The translations under genes were made by a program, and so were the position numbers. Below the pieces are notes generated by a model. It was not told where the DNA came from. It saw only the letters and a program-made list of their open reading frames with translations, and did not search any database. A stretch of 64,000 nucleotides of DNA from Calliopsis andreniformis (Eukaryota; Arthropoda; Insecta; Hymenoptera; Andrenidae), in the NCBI RefSeq assembly GCF_051401765.1, contig NW_027480464.1, forward strand, positions 558,001 through 622,000, in the 5' to 3' direction. Of the stretch, positions 11,603-24,200 are shown piece by piece; positions within the stretch are counted from its first letter, which is position 1; each line of letters begins with the position of its first letter.

Positions 11603-14344
11603 ACTCAAACCTCAATCCTCAACCCTGAGCCCTCATTCACAATCCTCAATCCTCAATCCTCAATCCTCAATTCTCAATCCTCAATCCTCAGCCGTCAGTC
11701 CTCAAACCTCAATCCTCAACCCTCAGCCCACATCCTCAATCTTCAATCCTCAATCCTCAATTCTCAATCCCCAATCCTCAATCTTCAATCCTCAATACTC
11801 TTTCTTCAATCCTCAATCCTCAATCCTCAATCCTCAATCCTCATTCTTCAACCCTCAATACCCAATCCTCAATCTTCAATCCTCAATCCTCAATTCTCAA
11901 TTCTCAATCCTAAATCCTCAATCCTCTGACCTCAAACATCAATACTCAGCCCTCAGTCCTCGTCCTCAATCCACAACACTCAATCCTCAATCCTCAATCT
12001 TCAATCCTCAATCCTCAATCCTCAATCCTCAATCCTGATTCTTCAATCCTCAATACCCAATCCTCAATCTTCAATCCTCAATCCTCAATCCTCAATTCTC
12101 AATCCTCAATCCTCAATCCTCAGTCCTCGAACCTCAATTCTGAATCCGCATTCCTGAATCCTCAATCTTCAGCCCTCAGTCATCAACAATCAGTTGTCAA
12201 TCCTCAATCCCCAATAGAATATCCTCAGTTCGCAGTTTTCAATACTCAATACTCAATCTGCAATCTTCAAACCACTATCCACAATCACCAATTCTCATCA
12301 CTCAAACCTCAACACTCAGTCCTCAATGCTCAATCCTCAATCCTCAATTCTCAATCTTCAATCCTCAATACTGAATCCTCAATCCACAATCCTCAATCCT
12401 CAATACTCAATCCTCAATCCTCAATCTTCAATCCTCAGTCCCCAATCCTCAATCTTCAATCCTCAATACTCAATCCTCAATCCTCAATCCTCAATCCTCA
12501 ACCCTCAATCCTGAATACTCAATCTTCAATCCTCAATCCTCAATCCTCAATCTTCAATCCTCAATCCTCAATCATCAATCCTCAATCTTCAATACTCAAT
12601 CCTCAATCCTCAGTCCTCAATCCTCAATGCTCAAACATCAATCCTCAATTCTCAATACTCAATAGAATATCCTGAATTCTCAGGATTCTATACTCAAACC
12701 TCAATCCTCAACCCTGAGCCCTCATTCACAATCCTCAATCCTCAATCCTCAATCCTCAATTCTCAATCCTCAATCCTCAGCCCTCAGTCCTCAAACCTCA
12801 ATCCTCAACCCTCAGTCCTTGTCCTCAATCTACAACCCTCAATCCACATTCCTCAATCTTCAATCCTCATTCCTCAATCCTCAATCCCCAATCCTCAATA
12901 CTCAACCGTCAACCTTCAATCCTCAATACTCAATCTTCAATCCTCAATCCTCAATCCTCAATCCTCAATCCTCATTCTTCAATCCTCAATACCCAATCCT
13001 CAATCTTCAATCCTCAATCCTCAATCTTCAATCCTCAATACTCAATCTTCAATCCTCAATCTTCAATCCTCAATCCTCAATCCTCAATCCCCAATCATCA
13101 GTCTTCAATCCTCAATACTCAATCTTCAGTCCTCAATCCTCAATCCTCAATCCTCAATCCTCAATCCTCAATCCTCAATCCTCATTCTTCAATCCTCAAT
13201 ACCCAATCCTCAATCTTCAATCCTCAATCCTCAATCCTCAATTCTCAATCCTCAACCCTCAGTCCTCAGTCCTCTAACGTCAATCCTCAACACTCAGCCC
13301 TCATCCCCAATCCTTAGTTCTCAATCCTCAATCCTCAATTTTCAATCCTCAATACTCAATCTTCAACCCTCAATCCTCATTCCTCAAACCTCAATCCCAA
13401 ATCCTCGATCCTGAATCCTCAATCTTCAGCTCTCAGTCCTCAAAAATCAATTGTCAATCCTTAATCCTCAATAGAATATCCTCAATTCACAGATTTCAAT
13501 ACTCAATCCCCATTCTTCAATCTTCAAATCTCAATCTACAAACATCAGTTCTCGTCACTCAACCATCAACACTCAGTCCTCAATCTTCAATCCTCATTCC
13601 TCAATCCTCAATATTCAATCCTCAATACTCAATCCTCAATACTCAATCCACAATTCACAATCCTCAGTACTCAATCCACAATCGCCAATCCTTAATCCCC
13701 AATCCTCAATCTTCAATCCTCAATCCTCAATCCTCAATGCTCAATCCGCAATATTCAACACACAACCCTCAACCATCAATCCTCAATACTCAACCATCAA
13801 TCCACAGTTCTCAATACTCAATAGAATATCCTGAATTATCATGGTGCAATACCCAATCCACAAAATTCAATAATCAAATCTCAGTCCTCAAACATCAATT
13901 CTCAACACTCAATCCTCAATACTCAGTCCTCTGTCTTCAATCCTCCATCCTCAATCCTCAATCGTCAAGCGTCAATCCTCAATTCTCAATCCTCAACCCT
14001 CAATCCTCAGTCCTCAAACCTCAATCCGGAATCCTCAATCCTGAATCCTCAATCTTCAGCCGTCGGTCCACAACAATCAATTGTCAATTCTCAATCCTCA
14101 ATAGAATATCCTCAAATCGCAGTTTTCAATACCCAATCCCCATTCTTCAATCTTCAAATCTCAATCCACAAACATCAATTCTCATCACTCAACCCTCAAC
14201 ACTCAGTCATCAATCTTCAATCCTCAATTCTCAATCCTGAATCTTCAATCCTCAATACTCAATCTTCAATCCTCAATCCTCAATTCTCAATCTTCAATAC
14301 TCAACCCTCAATCCTCAATCCACAATCCTCAATCCTCAATCCTC

Positions 14345-16756
14345 ATTCTTCAATAATCAATACCCAATCCTCAATCTTCACTCCTGAATCCTCAATCCTC
14401 AATTCTCAATCCTCAATCCTCTATCCTCAGACCTCAAACATCAATACTCAAACCTCAGTCCTCGTCCTCAATCTACAACCCTCAATCCACATTCCTCAAT
14501 CTTCAATCCTCATTCCTCAAGCCTCAATCCTCAATCCTCAGTCCTCAAACCTCAATGCTGAATCCTCAATCCTGAATCCTCAATCTTCAGACCTCAGTCA
14601 TCAACAATCAGTTGTCAATCCTCAATCCTCCATAGAATATCCTCAATTCATAGTTTTCAATACTCTATACTCAATCTGCAATCTTCAAACCTCTGTCCAC
14701 AAACAACAATTCCCATTACTCAACCCTCAACACTCAGTCCTCAATGTTCAATCCTCAATCCTCAATCCTCAATCCTCAATCGTCAATCTTCAATCCTCAA
14801 TACACAATCTTCGATCCTCAATCCTCAATCCTCAATCCTCAATCCTCATTCTTCAATCCTCAATACCCAATCCTCAATCTTCAATCCTCAATCCTTAATC
14901 CTAAATCATCAATCCTCAATCCTCATTCATCAATCCTCAATACCCAATCCTCAATCTTCAATCCTAATCCTCAATCCTCAATCCTCAATCTTCAATCTTC
15001 AATACTCAATCCTCAACCGTCAATCCTCGGTCCTCAAACCTCAATTCTGAATACTCAATTCTGAATCCTCATTCCTGAATCCTCAATCTTCAGCTCTCAG
15101 TCATCAACAATCAGTTGTCAATCCTATATCCTCAATAGAATATCCTCAATTCACAGTTTTCAATACTCAATACTCAATCTGCAATCTTCAAACCACTACC
15201 CACAATCACCAATTCTCATCACTCAAACCTCAACACTCAGTCCTCAATGCTCAATCCTCAATCCTCAATTCTCAATCTTCAATCCTCAATACTGAATCCT
15301 CGATCCACAATCCTCAATCCTCAATACTCAATCCTCAATCCTCAATCTTCAATCCTCAGTCCCCAATCCTCAATCTTCAATCCTCAATACTCAATCCTAA
15401 ATCCTCAATCCTCAATCCTCAACCCAATCCTGAATACTCAATCTTCAATCCTAAATCCTCAATCCTCAATCCTCAATCCTCAATCCTCAATCATCAATCC
15501 TCAATCTTCAATACTCAATCCTCAAGCCTCAATCCTCAATCCTCAATACTCAACCATCAATCCTCAATTCTCAATACTCAATAGAATATCCTGAATTCTC
15601 AGGGATCTATACTCAAACCTCAATCCTCAACCCTGAGCCCTCATTCACAATCCTCAATCCTCAATCCTCAATCCTCAATTCTCAATCCTCAATCCTCAGC
15701 CGTCAGACCTCAAACCTCAATCCTCAACCCTCAGCCCACCTCCTCAATCTTCAATCCTCAATCCTCAATTCTCAATCCCCAATCCTCAATCTTCAATCCT
15801 CAATACTCTTTCATCAATCCTCAATCCTCAATCCTCAATCCTCAATCCTCATTCTTCAATCCTCAATACCCAATCCTCAATCTTCAATCCTCAATCCTCA
15901 ATTCTCAATTCTCAATCCTCAATCCTCAATCCTCAGACCTCAAACATCAATACTCAGCCCTCAGTCCTCGTCCTCAATCCACAACACTCAATCCTCAATC
16001 CTCAATCTTCAATCCTCAATCCTCAATCCTCAATCCTCAATCCTGATTCTTCAATCCTCAATACCCAATCCTCAATCTTCAATCCTCAATCCTCAATCCT
16101 CAATTCTCAATCCTCAATCCTCAATCCTCAGTCCTCGAACCTCAATTCTGAATCCGCATTCCTGAATCCTCAATCTTCAGCCCTCAGTCATCAACAATCA
16201 GTTGTCAATCCTCAATCCCCAATAGAATATCCTCAGTTCGCAGTTTTCAATACTCAATACTCAATCTGCAATCTTCAAACCACTATCCACAATCACCAAT
16301 TCTCATCACTCAAACCTCAACACTCAGTCCTCAATGCTCAATCCTCAATCCTCATTCATCAATCCTCAATACCCAATCCTCAATCTTCAATCCTCAATCC
16401 TCAATCCTCAATCCTCAATCTTCAATCTTCAATACTCAATCCTCAACCGTCAATCCTCGGTCCTCAAACCTCAATTCTGAATACTCAATTCTGAATCCTC
16501 ATTCCTGAATCCTCAATCTTCAGCTCTCAGTCATCAACAATCAGTTGTCAATCCTAAATCCTCAATAGAATATCCTCAATTCACAGTTTTCAATACTCAA
16601 TACTCAATCTGCAATCTTCAAACCTCTATCCACAATCATCAATTCTCATCACTCAACCCTCAACACTCAGTCCTCAATCCTCAATCCTCAATCCTCAATT
16701 CTCAATCTTCAATCCTCAATACTGAATCTTCAATCCACAATCCTCAATCCTCAATA
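14345..16756. repeat. Mosaic segment linking the 5.5 kb block to the 2026-base duplication
   Basis: No gene. About 14345-15390 matches 39310-40355 at offset 24965, sharing the six-base unit in CCTAATCC (14964 and 39929) and the private variants CACTACCC and CTCGATCC. The right part carries the same fusion of a B cassette to TCATTCATC (about 16333) that recurs at 43879 and 50718. A shortened unit in CAACCCAATCC near 15421 is seen only here. Confidence 0.8.
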
Positions 16757-18782
16757 CTCAATCCTCAATCCTCAATCTTCAATCCTCAGTCCCCAATCCT
16801 CAATCTTCAATCCTCAATACTCAATCCTCAATCCTCAATCCTCAATCCTCAACCCTCAATCCTGAATACTCAATCTTCAATCCTAAATCCTCAATCCTCA
16901 ATCCTCAATCCTCAATCCTCAATCATCAATACTCAATGTTCAATACTCAATCCTCAAGCCTCAATCCTCAATCCTCAATACTCAACCATCAATCCTCAAT
17001 TCTCAATACTCAATAGAATATCCTGAATTCTCAGGGATCTATACTCAAACCTCAATCCTCAACCCTGAGCCCTCATTCACAATCCTCAATCCTCAATCCT
17101 CAATCCTCAATTCTCAATCCTCAATCCTCAGCCGTCAGTCCTCAAACCTCAATCCTCAACCCTCAGCCCACATCCTCAATCTTCAATCCTCAATCCTCAA
17201 TTCTCAATCCCCAATCCTCAATCTTCAATCCTCAATACTCTTTCTTCAATCCTCAATCCTCAATCCTCAATCCTCAATCCTCATTCTTCAATCCTCAATA
17301 CCCAATCCTCAATCTTCAATCCTCAATCCTCAATCCTCAATCCTCAATCCTGATTCTTCAATCCTCAATACCCAATCCTCAATCTTCAATCCTCAATCCT
17401 CAATCCTCAATTCTCAATCCTCAATCCTCAATCCTCAGTCCTCGAACCTCAATTCTGAATCCGCATTCCTGAATCCTCAATCTTCAGCCCTCAGTCATCA
17501 ACAATCAGTTGTCAATCCTCAATCCCCAATAGAATATCCTCAGTTCGCAGTTTTCAATACTCAATACTCAATCTGCAATCTTCAAACCACTATCCACAAT
17601 CACCAATTCTCATCACTCAAACCTCAACACTCAGTCCTCAATGCTCAATCCTCAATCCTCAATTCTCAATCTTCAATCCTCAATACTGAATCCTCAATCC
17701 ACAATCCTCAATCCTCAATACTCAATCCTCAATCCTCAATCTTCAATCCTCAGTCCCCAATCCTCAATCTTCAATCCTCAATACTCAATCCTCAATCCTC
17801 AATCCTCAATCCTCAACCCTCAATCCTGAATACTCAATCTTCAATCCTCAATCCTCAATCCTCAATCTTCAATCCTCAATCCTCAATCATCAATCCTCAA
17901 TCTTCAATACTCAATCCTCAATCTTCAGTCCTCAATCCTCAATGCTCAAACATCAATCCTCAATTCTCAATACTCAATAGAATATCCTGAATTCTCAGGA
18001 TTCTATACTCAAACCTCAATCCTCAACCCTGAGCCCTCATTCACAATCCTCAATCCTCAATCCTCAATCCTCAATTCTCAAGCCTCAATCCTCAGCCCTC
18101 AGTCCTCAAACCTCAATCCTCAACCCTCAGTCCTTGTCCTCAATCTACAACCCTCAATCCACATTCCTCAATCTTCAATCCTCATTCCTCAATCCTCAAT
18201 CCCCAATCCTCAATACTCAACCGTCAACCTTCAATCCTCAATACTCAATCTTCAATCCTCAATCCTCAATCCTCAATCCTCAATCCTCATTCTTCAATCC
18301 TCATTCCTCAATCCTCAATATTCAATCCTCAATACTCAATCCTCAATACTCAATCCACAATTCACAATCCTCAGTACTCAATCCACAATCGCCAATCCTT
18401 AATCCCCAATCCTCAATCTTCAATCCTCAATCCTCAATCCTCAATGCTCAATCCGCAATATTCAACACACAACCCTCAACCATCAATCCTCAATACTCAA
18501 CCATCAATCCACAGTTCTCAATACTCAATAGAATATCCTGAATTCTCATGGTGCAATACCCAATCCACAAAATTCAATAATCAAATCTCAGTCCTCAAAC
18601 ATCAATTCTCAACACTCAATCCTCAATACTCAGTCCTCTGTCTTCAATCCTCCATCCTCAATCCTCAATCCTCAATACTCAATCCTCAATCCTCAATCTT
18701 CAATCCTCAATTCTCAATCTTGAATACCCAATACTCAATCTTCAATCCTCAATCCTCAATCCTCAATCCTCAATCCTCAATC
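16757..18782. repeat. 2026-base tandem duplication, copy 1
   Basis: Directly followed by a second copy at a constant shift of 2026. It holds two A hairpins (17013 with GGGATC, 17977 with GGATTC), B cassettes, the CACAATTCACAATCC block and a C cassette at 18528. The only difference I saw is CAATGTTC here (about 16937) against CAATCTTC in copy 2. The length fits 286 seven-base units plus four six-base units, which I can point to: one CAATCC after each hairpin cassette, one ACATCC and one TTGTCC. Confidence 0.88.
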
Positions 18783-20808
18783 CTCAATCCTCAATCCTCA
18801 ATCTTCAATCCTCAGTCCCCAATCCTCAATCTTCAATCCTCAATACTCAATCCTCAATCCTCAATCCTCAATCCTCAACCCTCAATCCTGAATACTCAAT
18901 CTTCAATCCTAAATCCTCAATCCTCAATCCTCAATCCTCAATCCTCAATCATCAATACTCAATCTTCAATACTCAATCCTCAAGCCTCAATCCTCAATCC
19001 TCAATACTCAACCATCAATCCTCAATTCTCAATACTCAATAGAATATCCTGAATTCTCAGGGATCTATACTCAAACCTCAATCCTCAACCCTGAGCCCTC
19101 ATTCACAATCCTCAATCCTCAATCCTCAATCCTCAATTCTCAATCCTCAATCCTCAGCCGTCAGTCCTCAAACCTCAATCCTCAACCCTCAGCCCACATC
19201 CTCAATCTTCAATCCTCAATCCTCAATTCTCAATCCCCAATCCTCAATCTTCAATCCTCAATACTCTTTCTTCAATCCTCAATCCTCAATCCTCAATCCT
19301 CAATCCTCATTCTTCAATCCTCAATACCCAATCCTCAATCTTCAATCCTCAATCCTCAATCCTCAATCCTCAATCCTGATTCTTCAATCCTCAATACCCA
19401 ATCCTCAATCTTCAATCCTCAATCCTCAATCCTCAATTCTCAATCCTCAATCCTCAATCCTCAGTCCTCGAACCTCAATTCTGAATCCGCATTCCTGAAT
19501 CCTCAATCTTCAGCCCTCAGTCATCAACAATCAGTTGTCAATCCTCAATCCCCAATAGAATATCCTCAGTTCGCAGTTTTCAATACTCAATACTCAATCT
19601 GCAATCTTCAAACCACTATCCACAATCACCAATTCTCATCACTCAAACCTCAACACTCAGTCCTCAATGCTCAATCCTCAATCCTCAATTCTCAATCTTC
19701 AATCCTCAATACTGAATCCTCAATCCACAATCCTCAATCCTCAATACTCAATCCTCAATCCTCAATCTTCAATCCTCAGTCCCCAATCCTCAATCTTCAA
19801 TCCTCAATACTCAATCCTCAATCCTCAATCCTCAATCCTCAACCCTCAATCCTGAATACTCAATCTTCAATCCTCAATCCTCAATCCTCAATCTTCAATC
19901 CTCAATCCTCAATCATCAATCCTCAATCTTCAATACTCAATCCTCAATCTTCAGTCCTCAATCCTCAATGCTCAAACATCAATCCTCAATTCTCAATACT
20001 CAATAGAATATCCTGAATTCTCAGGATTCTATACTCAAACCTCAATCCTCAACCCTGAGCCCTCATTCACAATCCTCAATCCTCAATCCTCAATCCTCAA
20101 TTCTCAAGCCTCAATCCTCAGCCCTCAGTCCTCAAACCTCAATCCTCAACCCTCAGTCCTTGTCCTCAATCTACAACCCTCAATCCACATTCCTCAATCT
20201 TCAATCCTCATTCCTCAATCCTCAATCCCCAATCCTCAATACTCAACCGTCAACCTTCAATCCTCAATACTCAATCTTCAATCCTCAATCCTCAATCCTC
20301 AATCCTCAATCCTCATTCTTCAATCCTCATTCCTCAATCCTCAATATTCAATCCTCAATACTCAATCCTCAATACTCAATCCACAATTCACAATCCTCAG
20401 TACTCAATCCACAATCGCCAATCCTTAATCCCCAATCCTCAATCTTCAATCCTCAATCCTCAATCCTCAATGCTCAATCCGCAATATTCAACACACAACC
20501 CTCAACCATCAATCCTCAATACTCAACCATCAATCCACAGTTCTCAATACTCAATAGAATATCCTGAATTCTCATGGTGCAATACCCAATCCACAAAATT
20601 CAATAATCAAATCTCAGTCCTCAAACATCAATTCTCAACACTCAATCCTCAATACTCAGTCCTCTGTCTTCAATCCTCCATCCTCAATCCTCAATCCTCA
20701 ATACTCAATCCTCAATCCTCAATCTTCAATCCTCAATTCTCAATCTTGAATACCCAATACTCAATCTTCAATCCTCAATCCTCAATCCTCAATCCTCAAT
20801 CCTCAATC
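18783..20808. repeat. 2026-base tandem duplication, copy 2
   Basis: Copy of the preceding 2026 bases, with A hairpins at 19039 and 20003 and a C cassette at 20554. It ends where the sequence changes to CAGTCCTCATTCTTC near 20809. The near identity of the copies points to a recent event or an assembly duplication. Confidence 0.88.
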
Positions 20809-21288
20809 CTCAATCCTCAGTCCTCATTCTTCAATCCTCAATACCCAATCCTCAATCCTCATTCCTCAATCCTCAATACCCAATCCTCAATCGTCAATCC
20901 TCATTCCTCAATCCTCAATTCTCAATCCTCAATCCTCAGTCCCCCGTCCTCAAACCTCAATCCTCAACCCTCAGCACTCATCCTCAATCCTCAATCCTCA
21001 ATCCGCAACCCTCAATATTCAATCTTCAATACTCAATTTTCAATCCTCAATCCTCAGTCCTCAAACCTCAATTCTGAATCCTCAATCCTGAAACCTCAAT
21101 CTTCGGCCCTCAGACCTCAACAATCAGTTGTCAGTCCTCAATTCTCAATAGAATATCCTCAATTCACAGTTTTCAATACTCAATACTCAATCTGCAATCT
21201 TCAAACCTCTATCCACAAACATCAATTCTCATCACTCAAACTTCAACACTCAGTCCTCATTGTTCAATCCTCAATCCTCAATTCCCAA
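20809..21288. repeat. Heptamer spacer between two tandem duplications
   Basis: No gene. It carries a rare CAGTCCCCCGTCC unit run (about 20937), a TCAGCAC-TCATCC six-base site and a B cassette beginning near 21118 preceded by TTCGGCCCTCAGACC. I found no second copy of this combination in the window. Confidence 0.75.
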
Positions 21289-24200
21289 TCTTCAATCCTC
21301 AATACTGAATCTTCAATCCTCAATCCTCAATCCTCAATCCTCAGTCCTCAGTCCTCAAACCTCAATCCTCAATCCTCAATCCCCAATCCTCAATCCTCAA
21401 TCCTCAATCATCAATCCTCAATCTTCAATACTCAATCCTCAATCCTCAATCCTCAGTCCTCAAACCTCAATTCTGAATCCTCAATTCTGAATCCTCATTC
21501 CTGAATCCTCAATCTTCAGCCCTCAGTCATCAACAATCAGTTGTCAATCCTAAATCCTCAATAGAATATCCTCAATTCACAGTTTTCAATACTCAATACT
21601 CAATCTGCAATCTTCAAACCTCTATCCACAATCATCAATTCTCATCACTCAACACTCAACACTCAGTCCTCAATGCTCAATCCTCAATCCTCAATTCTCA
21701 ATCTTCAATCCTCAATACTGAATCTTCAATCCTCAATCCTCAATCCTCAATACTCAATCCTCAATCCTCAATCTTCAACACTCAGCCCTCATCGTCAATC
21801 CTCAATCCTCAATCTTCAATACTCAGTCCCCAATCCACAATCTTCAATCCTCAATACTCAATCCTTACTCGTCAATCCTCAATCCTCAATCCTCATTCTT
21901 CAATCCTCAGTACCCAATCCTCAATCTTCAATCCTCAATCCTCAATCCTCAATCCTCAATCGTCAATCCTCATTCTTCAATCCTCAATACCCAATCCTCA
22001 ATGTTCAATCCTCAATCCTGAGTCCTCAATTCTCAATCCTCAATCCTCAGGCCTCAGTCCTCAAACCTCAATCCTCAACCCTCAGCCCTCATCGTCAATC
22101 CTCAATCCTCAATCTTCAATCCTCAGTCCCCAATCCTCAATCATCAATCCTCAATACTCAATCCTTAATCCTCAATCCTCAGTCCGCAATCCTAAATCTT
22201 CAATTCTCAATCCTCGATCCTCAGTCCTCAGTCCTCAAACCTCAATCCTCAACTCTCAGCCCTCATCCTCAATCCTCAGTCCTCAGTCTTCAATCCTCAA
22301 TCCTCAATCCGCAATACTAAACCTTCAATCCTCAATCCTTGGTCCTCAAACCTCAATTCTGAATCCTCAATCCTGAATCCTCAATCTTCAGACCTCAGTC
22401 ATCAACAATCAGTTGTCAATCCTCAATCCTCAATAGAATATCCTCAATTCACAGTTTTCAATACTCAATACTCAATCTGCAATCTTCAAACCTCTATCCA
22501 CAAACAACAATTCCCATTACTCAACCCTCAACACTCAGTCCTCAATGTCCAATCCTCAATCCTCAATCCTCAATCCTCAATCGTCAATCTTCAATCCTCA
22601 ATACTCAATCTTCGATCCTCAATCCTCAATCCTCAATCCTCAATCCTCAATCCTCATTCTTCAATCCCCAATACCCAATCCTCAATCTTCAATCCTCAAT
22701 CCTCAATCCTCAATCCTCAATCCACAATACTCCTTCTTCAATCCTCAACACCCAATCCTCAATCTTCAATCCTCAATCCTCAATCCTCAATCTTCAATCT
22801 TCAATACTCAATCTCCAATCCTCAATCCTCAGACCTCAAACCTCAATTCTGAAACCTCAATTCTGAATCCTCATTCCTGAATCCTCAATCTTCAGCCCTC
22901 AGTCATCAACAATCAGTTGTCAATCCTCAATCCTCAATAGAATATCCTCAATTCACATTTTTCAATACTCAATACCCAATCTGCAGTCTTCAAACCTCTA
23001 TCCACAATCATCAATTCTCATCACTCAACCCTCAACACTCAGTCCTCAATGCTCAATCCTCAATCCTCAATACTCAATCTTCAACCCTCAATCCTCATTC
23101 CTCAAACCTCAATCCCAAATCCTCGATCCTGAATCCTCAATCTTCAGCTCTCAGTCCTCAAAAATCAATTGTCAATCCTTAATCCTCAATAGAATATCCT
23201 CAATTCACAGATTTCAATACTCAATCCCCATTCTTCAATCTTCAAATCTCAATCCACAAACATCAGTTCTCGTCACTCAACCATCAACACTCAGTCCTCA
23301 ATCTTCAATCCTCATTCCTCAATCCTCAATATTCAATCCTCAATACTCAATCCTCAATACTCAATCCACAATTCACAATCCTCAGTACTCAATCCACAAT
23401 CGCCAATCCTTAATCCCCAATCCTCAATCTTCAATCCTCAATCCTCAATCCTCAATGCTCAATCCGCAATATTCAACACACAACCCTCAACCATCAATCC
23501 TCAATACTCAACCATCATTCCACAGTTCTCAATACTCAATAGAATATCCTGAATTCTCATGGTGCAATACCCAATCCACAAAATTCAATAATCAAATCTC
23601 AGTCCTCAAACATCAATTCTCAACACTCAATCCTCAATACTCAGTCCTCTGTCTTCAATCCTCCATCCTCAATCCTCAATCGTCAAGCGTCAATCCTCAA
23701 TTCTCAATCCTCAACCCTCAATCCTCAGTCCTCAAACCTCAATCCGGAATCCTCAATCCTGAATCCTCAATCTTCAGCCGTCGGTCCACAACAATCAATT
23801 GTCAATTCTCAATCCTCAATAGAATATCCTCAAATCACAGTTTTCAATACCCAATCCCCATTCTTCAATCTTCAAATCTCAATCCACAAACATCAATTCT
23901 CATCACTCAACCCTCAACACTCTGTCACCAATCTTCAATCCTCAATTCTCAATCCTCAATCTTCAATCCTCAATACTCAACCCTCAATCCTCAATCCTCA
24001 ATTCTCAATCTTCAATCCTCATTCTTCAATAATCAATACCCAATCCTCAATCTTCAATCCTGAATCCTCAATCCTCAATTCTCAATCCTCAATCCTCTAT
24101 CCTCAGACCTCAAACATCAATACTCAAACCTCAGTCCTCGTCCTCAATCTACAACCCTCAATCCACATTCCTCAATCTTCAATCCTCATTCCTCAATCCT

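Larger units (their letters stand above)
8840..14344. repeat. About 5.5 kb higher-order block, copy 1 (found again at 32436-37940)
   Basis: Matches 24913-28811 at offset 16073 up to about 12738. It matches 32436-37940 at offset 23596 over its whole length. Order of markers: B cassette, B' at 9436, C at 9817, D at 10066, B, B, A hairpin with GGGATC (11573), B, A hairpin with GGATTC (12662), then B', C (13821) and D. Scattered single-base differences separate the copies, for example CTCTGACC at 11925 against CTCAGACC at 27998. The difference of the two offsets is 7523, the length of the large tandem duplication, so the copies share one history. Confidence 0.85.
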
